A DNA stretch of 64,000 nt. Source: Viola odorata. Its lineage: Eukaryota > Streptophyta > Magnoliopsida > Malpighiales > Violaceae. Under the pieces are notes generated by a model that saw only the letters and a list, made by a program, of their open reading frames with translations, was not told the origin of the DNA and ran no database searches. Below are positions 21,725 to 31,838 of the stretch, in pieces. Within the stretch, counting starts at the first letter, position 1. Each line of letters opens with the position of its first letter. Location of the stretch: positions 52,162,377 to 52,226,376 of the forward strand of contig OY829541.1 of NCBI GenBank assembly GCA_963691705.1, given 5' to 3'. The position numbers were made by a program, and so were the translations under genes.

Positions 21725-24091
21725 ATGGCAAAGACTCGCCGTTCTGAGTCAAGATCCATCGATGAGAAGAAAATGGATACCACGGTCAGTGTTATTACCA
21801 CGGAGGCCATTCTCCAGGAGCATTTGGCTACTCACGGTGCCGTTATTCCTGACGGTTACCAAGCTGTTGTTGCCCCTAGGTCAGTTCGTTTAAACAACGT
21901 TCTGACCGGCAATCAAAGGGTGTTATATGCCCAGATGTTTCGCTACGGTTTCCGGCTCCCTATCGATTCTTTCGTCAAAGGTTTGCTTATTGCTGGCAAT
22001 TTCAATCCTGCCCAGTTAGCCCCAAATGCATATTGCTGTGTTTATGCTTTTTTGGAACTCTGTAGATATAAGGGGATCACTTCCCCTTCTCTTTTGTTGC
22101 TTAGATCCCTTTTTAAATTGATGAAGTGCCGGGGTGTGATAACCATATCGCCTCGCTTTGACGATGATTCTCTCAAGTCTTTTACTTGGAAGTTGCTCCA
22201 TATTGAGTCTTCTGTTGAGGCTTGGAAAAAGGAGTTCTTTCTGATAAATCTTCCTGACGCTCCTGGTCCCGAGTGGCGTTCTGGGTTCAACCAGGACGTC
22301 CAAGATGGCGTTTGGAGTCGACCAGGGACACTTCCCGCTCGTGAACAAGGATGGTTAAACACCTTACTCCAACTGGAGATCAACGTTCATATTCGACTCA
22401 CGGCCTGTAGAATGGCCATTCAGGAGTGCGTTAGACGTGAGTATCGCGCTACCTTTCCCTTTCATCACTGATACTAACGCTGACGTTATTTTGTGATTTT
22501 GCAGCGACGGATCCTGATTATAAACCCGAAAGCGTAAGAAGACGCTTAAGGAGAGCTCATAATAGAGAAGAAAGGGAAAAGCTCGATTCAGAGGCCGCTG
22601 ATAATCCTTCTGAGCTTCCGGCTACTTCCGCGAATCTCGCTCAAGTATCCTCCTCCTCAGTTGGCGAAGGGGATACTGACATCCCTGAAGGTGTTCCCAT
22701 CGTGACCGTTGCTGCTCCCTCGTCTTCTCAGGCCCCTAAGGCCATCGCCAGAGGAAAAAGGAAGAAAAGAACACGGAGTATCGCCACTCTTACTCCTTCT
22801 CCCGACGCTGGGGGTTCTTCTGAGGCACCACCTTCCCTCAACACCGCTACCGTAAGCGTGTTTTTTTTTTTTTTTTTTTTTTTTGGTGCGATATATTGTG
22901 CCTCAATATCTGTCGTCCTTTGATCTATTTTTCTTTTTTCTCAATTTGTACTCCTTGCAGGAGGCCGTTGTAGTTACTGCTTCCGCTCCTTCAGGCGATA
23001 TGAATCTCACTTATGTGCTGAGGGGTTCCGCGAAGAGGGCCCGGATAGAAGGCGAGGATGAGAACATACCCTCCTCTAACATCGCGGGGGAAGGTGGTTC
23101 CGTTAACGTTCCTAATTCCGCAGTGGTTCCTCCAGGTGGACATTCCGCGGAAGTTTTGGGGGACCTAGGAGGTGCGGATCCCTTTGGTGCTTCGCCCAGT
23201 TCCTTTGGTGGGCCTGTGCATCATTATTCCTCTTCTTTAGGCTATCAAGACGTCTTGCAGGACCTTTCGGGCTATCAGCCTCATGGTACCTTCCTGCCCC
23301 CGGGCAGTTCTTCTTCACAGGTTCGCGCCCCTGGGCCTCTGGCTTTCGTTCCCTCTAGCGTTCCTTGGCGGCAACGCTATAATGAAGCCGGAACCTCTTT
23401 CAATTTTATGGCGGATCTTTGTCCATTAAACGGGCTCGGCGAAGTGACCCATCAGGTTGAGTTGTTCGACTTCCGTACCCGTGGTTTGGCAGCCATCGGG
23501 GGCGATGGTTCAGATGAGGTTTCTGCCCTGCTGGCTTCTCAAATTCTGGCCTCATCTGCAGAACGGGAAACTTTCCTTTCCCTGGCGGAAGATGACCAAG
23601 TGAACTCCTTCCGTGCTAGCCTTTTCTCTAATATGATGAAATTTCACTACTGGGCGGAGGAGGTGAAGCATCGGACTGTTTCCCTCCGTTCTGTTTCGGC
23701 GGAGCTGTCCAAGGAGCAAGATGAAAGGAAAAAGGTGTTGGCAGATCGTTCCAAGATACTGCTGGCTCACCATGATTTACAGAAACAGCATTCCGCTCTG
23801 GAAACAGCTTTGTCAGAGGAACAGGCCAAAGTGACTGCTTTGGAGAATGAGAAGTCCTCTTTAGAAAAGGAGAAGGCAGCTTTGGCGGAAGAGTCAGTCG
23901 ATATGGGCTGGTGGCATGCTGAACAGACCGCCCGTGTTCTAGTTAAGTGTTTCGAAGAAATTCATGGGGTGGATGCGTACAAGGGCGAAGATGTCGCGAA
24001 AGCCTTTCTACAGAGTTCTGCCCATATCAACGAGGCAGGCTATCGCCAGGCCAAGGCAGCGGGCTGGAAACGAAAAGATCCCGAGAGCTGA
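21725..24091 (+). CDS. Tat antisense gene 4: intact gypsy-type transposase-28-like protein
   Basis: Exons 21725-22436, 22505-22851 and 22961-24091 (introns GTGAGT...TTTGCAG and GTAAGC...CCTTGCAG) join to a 729-aa open protein. The N-terminal domain (codons ~25-235) aligns with gene 3: FRYGFRLP, YCCVYAFLELC, SPSLLLLRSLF, PRFDDD, WRSGFNQDVQDGVW. The middle is basic, then Ser/Pro-rich (RGKRKKRTRS near codon 312). The C-terminal third has MMKFHYWAEE and a coiled coil at codons ~597-664. The first intron is at the same place as in gene 3 (after ECV); the second starts next to a run of more than 20 T. The second intron is inferred from frame and splice sites. Nuclear action is likely from the basic patch, but the role is unknown. 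Confidence 0.75.
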
Positions 24092-25194
24092 TATGTCACG
24101 ATATTTTGCCGTTCCCTCCAGCGATCAAATATCGCTTGGCTTTTGTCTTTTGTCTTTGCGGCATAATTATTTTGAACATTGAATCTTTGTAAATCCTTGA
24201 GATGCCTTTAATATTTCTAGACAATCCCTTTATCGATATTCCTCTTTTATTTTTCTCATCGCGAGACTTCTCTCGTCACTGAGGTTGCCTTATCCTCACG
24301 GTGCGTTTACTTTCTTGAGCAGATCCTTGGTATTTATACCAAGATGACCAAGATCTATGTCGGGTTGGCCTTTCGATAAGCCTATCGGTATCATGACCAC
24401 CGCTCCTTCCGCTGCTCAGAAGTATTCTGCACATTTCTAATTGTAGATTATCAGTAACAAAACGAGATTTGAGAGATAGTGATTACCCGTAGGAGCCTGT
24501 TCGCTGCCATCATTAGGCTTTATCACGGAACCCGTTTCGAATCGTGTTTTCCCTCAGCTCTATACTCCGCCAGGGATTACTCATCCGGTTACTAGCTGGG
24601 ATTACGCGATCCTTCACGTTTCCCTTATCTCTCGTTCGGCCTTTCTAAGTGCCTCATCTCGTGAGCTGTCGGATCGGGACGGCTATCACAAGGCTAGGGA
24701 ATTTTCACTTTTATAGGCGTTGTCCTCTCGTTTAGAACCGTGTCCTTACTTAATGGTTTAGCTGCACCAGCCCGACCATTAAGATAGGATTCTTGTTTCT
24801 AAACAGAGTTTCTAACTCTTTGGGGCGTGTCTTGTCTTGATGTACCGTCTCCACGAGATCGGTCATCATTAAAGAACTTTTCACTCCCAAAGATACCGGG
24901 CAGTGCCCTCACTTAGTGAGCCATCTGATCAAGATCGGTCATCACAAGGATAGGACTTTTCACCCCCGGGGGCGTCAAGGATCTTTCAATCCGACGCTAA
25001 TCAAGGATACACTGGGGTCGTGCCCTCACTTAGTGGGCCATCTGATCAAGACCGACCATCACAAGGATAGGACTTTTCACTCCCAGGGTACCCCCCTTTT
25101 TACCTGCACAAAAGCAACCACAAACCCACGAAAACTCTCCTATTGAGCGTTAGCCACGGTTAGGGTCGTTATAATCCAAATAGTGCAGATAAAA
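24092..25194 (+). other. Non-coding Tat spacer between the antisense genes and pol
   Basis: No supported gene. An imperfect tandem repeat of about 120 bp lies at about 24900-25090, with cores CCCTCACTTAGTG, GCCATCTGATCAAGA and CACAAGGATAGGACTTTTCA. Gene 4 and gag-pol converge here, so both transcripts probably end in this spacer. Confidence 0.55.
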
Positions 25195-28100
25195 TTAAAC
25201 TCTAGGATAATATAACTTCAAACGAGCGATATTCCAGGAGTTGGATAAGGGCGTACCGTCAAGTGTCTCCAGGCGATAGGCCCCTCTTCTGACAACGTGG
25301 GTTACGCGATACGGTCCTTCCCAGTTAGGACTAAGCTTTCCCATACGTTGTCCGGTTGCTCGCCTGTCTCGGAGCACCAGGTCACCGTTTTTCAACAATC
25401 GCTCTTTGACCTGCCTGTTATGATAACGGGCCATTTTTCTTTTGTAGTGTTGCGTTTTCAGTAGGACTTCTTCTAGAACCTCTGGTAACGCGTCCAGGTT
25501 AGCACGTAACCGTTCCTCGTTCAGTTCCTCACGAAAGTGAGCCACCCGTAGGCTCATGGCCCCAATTTCCACTGGCGTAACGGCTTCAGTTCCAAAAGCC
25601 AAAGCGAAAGGCGTTTCTCCAGTGCTAACTTTTACGGTCATGCGGTATGCCCACATCACGTATGGCAATTCATCAGCCCACTTCTTCTTAGACCCCTCTA
25701 GGTTTTTCTTAATACCGCTGAGGATGCTCCTATTAGTTACCTCTGCCTGTCCGTTGGTTTGTGGGTGAGCCACGGAAGAGAATCTCTGCTCAATCCCAAA
25801 TTCTGAGCATTGGTCTTTGAAGAATTGGCTGGTGAACTGGGTCCCGTTATCGCTGACAAGGATACGAGGCACCCCGAATCTCATGATAACTTGATGTTTG
25901 AAAAAACGCCATGTTTTTTCTGCCGTGATTGTGGCAACCGCTTCAGCTTCCGCCCACTTCGTAAAATAGTCCACAGCCACTATCACAAATTTTAGTTGGG
26001 ACCTTGCCTTTGGAAATGGACCCAGGATGTCAATCCCCCATTTGGCAAAAGGGCAAGGGGCGATGATTTCCGATATTTCCGTGGCTGGACGTCGAGGAAT
26101 TTTAGCAAATTCCTGACATTTGGGGCAAGCTTGTACATAATCGTGGCAATCCCTTCGTATGGTGGGCCAGTAGAATCCTGATCTGAAAACTTGTGCCGCC
26201 ATGGTGCCGCCTGACGCGTGCATTCCGCATATCCCTTCGTGGATTTCGCGTAAGGTGTGAAGGCCTTCTTGTTCGGTTATACATTTGGCGGCGGGGTGAG
26301 AAAAACATCTTCGAATTAGATCCCCGTTATAGTACGTGCAACGAGCAGCCTGTCTTAGCACTTTCATCTTTTCAGCGTTACCGTCAGGCAGCTCTTCGTG
26401 CATCAGGTATTTTATTACCGGAATCCGCCAATCATTCTCGAGCTCATTCACACACAAAGAGGCTTGTTCCTCCATGAAGGACGGCACCGATAGCTCACGA
26501 TAATACACATCTTTAGGTATAGATGCTTCAGGATTCGCGGCCAGCTTGGCAAGGTAATCGGCTTCAGCATTTTCCTCTCGGGGAACGTGCTCGAAGCTGA
26601 CTTGCATGCCCTCTTTCTTTATTTCCACTAGTTCTCGCGTTACCTTAGAGAGGTATTGCACCATAATAGGTTCTCGAGCCTGAGAGTGTCCTGAGACCTG
26701 GTCAATTATCAGTTTGGAGTCTCCACAAATTTTTAGACGCAGATCTCCTGTTTGGCCGGTATCGCGCCTTCCCTTTGAAGAAAACTCTCTTCCTATTCTG
26801 AGTCCAGCTAGCAACGCCTCATATTCGGCTGCGTTATTGGACAAAGGCTGCAAGATTCGAATAGCATACCGTATATGCATATCGTGCGGCCCGTTTATGA
26901 AGACTCCGGCCCCCGCCAGTTCTTGGTTTTTGGCTCCGTCCACATGAACGATCCAAAGATCCGTATATGTTTCTGGGAACGGGAGATCCATATCGTTCCA
27001 TTCCGCTTCAGGTACACCACTCAAAGGGTCCTCTGTGAAAGTACACTCCGCTATAAAATCAGCAAGGACCTGAGCCTTTACGGATGGCCGGGACTGGTAC
27101 CTCAAACCATATTGTTCGAGTTCTAGGGCCCAGATCAGCATTCTTCCTGAAGATTCAGGCTTTCGAAATATCCTCTTCAAGGGTTGGTCTGTGAGTACAA
27201 CGATAGGATAAGACTGGAAGTATCGGTCCATCTTGCGGGCGGCTTGTATAAGGGCGAACGCTATTTTCTCAATACGAGCATATCGCAGTTCCGCGTCCTT
27301 TAAGACATGACTCACGAAGTAAACTGGGCGATGAGTGTGGTTATCGTCACGAACAAGGACGGCGCTGATCACTTCGTCCGCCGCGCCCAAGTACAAGTAC
27401 AGGGTATCGCCGGACTCGGGCCTTGTCAATAATAAATCAGATGATAAATAGTCCTTTAAGTCCACAAATGCTTGCTCACATTCTGGGGTCCACCCGAACG
27501 TGGCTTTCCGTCGTATGACTTTGAAAAAAGGGAGGCACTTTTCTCCTTGCTTGGAGACGAATCGTCCCAGAGCGATAACGCGCCCCGTTAGCCTTTGCAC
27601 TTCCTTAACGGTTCTCGGCGATATCATATCATGTATAGCTTTAACCTTGGAAGGATTAGGCTGGATACCTTTCTGGCTAACTACGTAGCCCAAGAACTTA
27701 CCCGTCTGGAATGCAAACATGCACTTCCGGGGGTTTAGCTTCATGCGATACCTTTTCATCACATCAAAAACTTCCTTTAGATCCTGCAGGTGATCATGAA
27801 AATTCGCACTCTTCACCAGTATGTCGTCAATATATGCTTCCACATTTCTCCCTATTTGTTCCTCAAAAATCTTATTTGTCATTCGCTGAAACGTGGCCCC
27901 CGCGTTCTTTAGTCCAAATGGCATCGCTGTGTAACAATACGTGGCTTTAGGAGTAAGGAAGGCGGTCTTCTCCTCATCCTCTAGGGCCATAGGGATTTGA
28001 TGATATCCGGAATTGGCGTCCAATGAGCTTAGATATGCGTACCCAGCGGTTTGATCAACCAACTGATCTATGCGAGGAAGCGGGTAGCAATCCTTAGGAC

Positions 28101-31100
28101 AAGCATCGTTCAAATCGGTGAAGTCAATGCACATACGTCAATCTCCATTGGGTTTAGGAACAAGAACCGGGTTGGCTAACCAAGTGGGATACTGTACTTC
28201 GCGAATGAAACCCGCGTCAAGGAGCTTTACAACCTCCTTTTCCACAGCCGACGCTTTTTCGGTGGAGAACGCCCGTCGTTTTTGCTGAACTGGCTTGGCG
28301 TCAGGGTCAACGTTAAGCCTGTGCTCGGCTATTTCTCGTGATATACCTGGCATATCGGCGGGCTTCCATGCGAAATTTCCTTGGCATTTGTTCAGCAGCC
28401 GTGCCAGTTGAAGATTTTCCGCTGGGCTGAGCTTATCGCTGACCAGGAAGCTGGCTCCCTCTTTGCCTATCACTGATACGGGTACCATCTTATCAAGGGG
28501 TTGAGCGCGCTTTTCATCACCCTGCTCGTAGGGGTCTGCCGCTATACACACGTATCTATCGCAGCTTGTCTGAGTCATGAGCGAATAGCATTCTGCCGCC
28601 AGTTTCTGATCACCTTTTATCGATACCACCCCATCCCAGGAGGGGTATTTCATCTTTAGATGTTTTTGTGATATCGCCGCTCCAAAGCGATTGAGGAAAG
28701 GCCGTCCGAGTATGACGTTATAGGGCAGATTCAGATCCACAACAAGGAACAACAAATTCTCTGACCGTTTGTAAGTGTCTTCCCGGAAGTATACGGGTAA
28801 GGTGATTACTCCCGTAACAGGGATAGGGGTCCCATCCACTCCGACTATGGGTCTCTTACTAGGCGTTAACTCATCGTGGGGGCGTTTCATGAGGTTGTAA
28901 GCTTCCAGCGAAAAAAGGTTCACGGCACTCCCGTTGTCCACAAGAGTCCTTCTTATACCATGACTGGCGATGACAGGTGTGACTACCAAGGCGTCATTAT
29001 GGGGATAGATAACGCCTTTTTCATCCTCTTCTGAAAAGGATAAGATCATGCGATCAAGTATGTCTATCGCTCCACCTTTCTTTGTCATGCCGTCTCGCGT
29101 ACGCTTTTCCCCTTTCGCCACCATCGACTGTTCTGACTCATCTGCGTAGGGGATCCCTCCCGCTATGATATTGATTATGGGGATGTCGTCGCCATCTATC
29201 GCGAAGGTTTCCCCACCCTTTCCTTTGGGAGCGTTATCCGGCTGTGGGACTGGAGGGGGCCTTGGTCGTTCATCTGCCGCTCTTCTTATCGGATTGTTTC
29301 GGGCATCTTCCCTCACTTGAGTCGCAAATTCTCCCAGATATCCTTCCTCCACCAAGCGTTCTATCGCCCACTTTAATTCTCTGCAAGCCTCTGTGGAATG
29401 TCCTCTGGCTTTATGGAATTTATAGTAAGCGTTTTCTCTTCTGCCTAAAAGCACTCCAGGTTTCGTGGGTGCAGGATAACGGATAGGAAGATCTCGCTGT
29501 TCCGCTATCGCCAAGATCTCCGCTCTTGGTACATTCAAGGAGGGAAAATCCGGATCATACGCCCGATTTTTGTTAGCGTTCCCTTGACGCTGATGAGGGG
29601 AACTACCTTGTTTTCCTTTCGAGGAATTTCCTTTTTGCTTATCGTAGGTCTTTGGGATGTAATCTTTCCGTCGAGCGTAATCATCAGTGTAATGATCGTC
29701 AACCAGAGGATTTGCGGGAGCGGCAGGGATGTGAGGTGCCCCAGGCGGCATATTAAATGTTCTATTTCTATTTTCTTCTTCTTCCATTTTCGCATAATTA
29801 TGGGCTTTAAGTCTTAGTGCGTCCAAGGATATTGGAGGATCCACCATCAATGCATCTTTCAGTTTTCCATAGTGGCAGTTCCTTTTCAGAGCTTCTATGG
29901 CGAAATCAATAGTAACGCCCGACGTTAATGACATTTCCAGATCGAATCGGCTGAGAAATTCTTTCAATGTCTCTTGGGGCTTCCGCTGTATGTCAAATAA
30001 CGCTGCGGCAGATTTCCGAATTGGAATTGCCGTACTAAATCTGCTCCGAAATTTGGATTCCAACTGTGCGAAATTACTAATGGATCCGCCAGGAAGACCT
30101 TCAAACCAAAGACGAGCAACTCCCGATAAGGTCATAACAAATATCTGACATAAATCCGCATCACTGTGGGTTTGAAACTGGACGAAATCCTTCACTTTGT
30201 TGATGTGCGAAATAGGATCTTTAGTACCATCATAAGTATCAGCGGGAAGCTTCACTCGCCTGCTGACCCTGTGACGTCTTACACGACGACTGAAAGGGTG
30301 ACCTGAGGTATCATCAAGAATCTCACGCACATGACGTGGGGGAGATATGTCTCCTTGTCGCCCTCCTTCCCTTGGTTCAGGTATATGATGTCGCCTGGGA
30401 GACCGACTGCGACTCCTGGGAGAACGACTTCGATATCTTCTGCTACTGGATCTTTCACTGTATACGGGAGATAAACTCCTGTTTGTTCCTTCCCTCCGTC
30501 CGGCCCAACGGTTCCTCAACACCTCAAGCTGCCTGTCTTCCTGCAGAAGAAGTCTTTGCGGCATTTGTGGTACATAAGCCTCTATTCCTCCTTGAGTGAG
30601 CTGTACATGACCAACCGGGGGATTTCCTGCGGATAAAGGCACTTGGGGGTTCTCTGGAAACAACGGGGGCAGAGGTCGATCAGCAACAATAGATAGTGTG
30701 AACATGACGCGAGGAGGAACGCTAGATCCAGAAGCACCAGGCGTGACTCTAGTGGCCATTTCAGTCAAATATTCCAAGCGGGAACGAAGGGCCGCTATTT
30801 CCATAGCAAAGGGATTTTCATTGTTAAGCACAGATCCTTCTAAAAGAGGAGTGTAAAGATCAGATCCCACCGTCTGTGATGAAGAAATGACCGTCTGTGA
30901 GGAGATAGATCCTCCGGCGATCCCGACCGAGAGGTCCAGAGGTCCCGAGATAGTCGATTGCGTCGTCATAGAGAGATCAGCAGTAGCAAAAGGAAATAAC
31001 CGCCTGCGAGTTGAGAAAGGAATATTGGAAAATGTAGACCGGTCTGGCTCCGATCTGGCTGTCATAACCGTTCCGATCTCCCAACTAAACGGAGCTTGGC

Positions 31101-31116
31101 TATTAAGGACGCTCAC
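25195..31116 (-). pseudogene. Tat gag-pol polyprotein, one stop inside RT
   Basis: The frame runs from ATG 31116 to the stop at 25195, about 1970 codons. Gag lies around codons 285-400 (LPADTYDGTKDP), followed by a degenerate zinc knuckle (YYKFHKARGHSTEAC, first Cys replaced by Tyr, ~570). The protease has VDNGS (~722). RT carries YIDD (~1095). A native RNase H (~1230) is followed by a second, archaeal-type RNase H (VHVDGAKN ... NNAAEYEALLAGL, ~1390). The integrase has an H2C2 finger (~1630) and D, D, E in GIDILGP, SDNGTQF and GQAEVTNR. TGA at 28135-28137 (minus strand) lies between NGD and RMCIDF, where the family has Trp. It falls inside RT, so it is not a gag-pol boundary. Only 34 bp separate the primer site from the start. 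Confidence 0.92.
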
Positions 31117-31129
31117 TTAATACACCAAA

Positions 31130-31150
31130 GCTCTCAATGAAAGCACCATT
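31130..31150 (-). promoter_or_regulatory. Primer binding site region of the Tat element
   Basis: On the minus strand the LTR end is followed by AA and then TGGTGCTTTCATTGAGAG, the expected place and style for a primer site. I cannot assign the tRNA. Confidence 0.5.
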
Positions 31151-31678
31151 TGATAAGATCCGAGATCTCTTCTGGTCGGAAACGGCTGCTGCAGCTAGTC
31201 GGATGGGAAGCGATCGGCGTCGGAGGTACCTGCAAAGCGCCGGAGGGGGACTCCGGCGTAGACACTCCGATGCTTAAGTCAGTTCGAGTTTTCAGAATGG
31301 TAGAGGTTCTCCAAGATGATCTCGATCTTACCTTCTGTTTGGAATTCGTGGGGGTATTTATAGGCTTAAGATGGCGATACCTAACAGCGATAGGGGTAGG
31401 CAACGTTTATAACCATCGCTTCGGGCGATATCAATTCCGTCATTGGGGCGATAATCATGTAGGGTCTATCGGGAGCGATATCCTCCTTGGTCCCCTAGGA
31501 TGGGATGACGCCGTGCGCATAAAGGTGCGTGAGATCCCCCCCCGCTGAAGTCGACCATCCTAGGAAATTTCCACTGGCCCAGGCGATAGGTTGGCATTTC
31601 AGGGAAGCGTATTGAAACTTGTCCGGGATTGATGCCGTAGCCCCAATGTTGCCGTCAGGAGCATTCCAATTGTTATCA
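31151..31678 (-). repeat. Right (5') LTR of the Tat element
   Basis: 528 bp. It differs from the left LTR by two substitutions (near 31409 and 31433) and by a run of 8 instead of 10 C near 31536. CTATG follows at 31679-31683. Confidence 0.95.
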
Positions 31679-31838
31679 CTATGACAGATTAATTAGCTGT
31701 GAGTTGTGCCTTTAGTCCAAAGACTAGACACAATGTCATATAATTGATCTTTTGATTCAGTCAATGTGTTATTCATTAAGTTTATTACTTTCATGTTTTC
31801 ACTAAAGTGAGCTGATTAAATGTTGTGTTCTTTCAGAT

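Larger units (their letters stand above)
15795..31678 (-). mobile_element. Tat-lineage Ty3/gypsy retrotransposon with four antisense genes
   Basis: LTRs of 530 bp (15795-16324) and 528 bp (31151-31678) begin TGATAAGATCC and end TTGTTATCA on the plus strand. They differ by two substitutions and a C-tract length change. The target duplication CTATG is at 15790-15794 and 31679-31683. Gag-pol runs on the minus strand, so the 5' LTR is the right one. A second RNase H domain in pol marks the Tat lineage. Between pol and the 3' LTR lie 9 kb that hold four plus-strand genes. Confidence 0.95.

Noticed and set aside
28135..28137. The stop codon between gag and pol as a programmed readthrough site
   Set aside because: It lies inside the RT domain, after the protease, where the family has Trp; a nonsense mutation is simpler.
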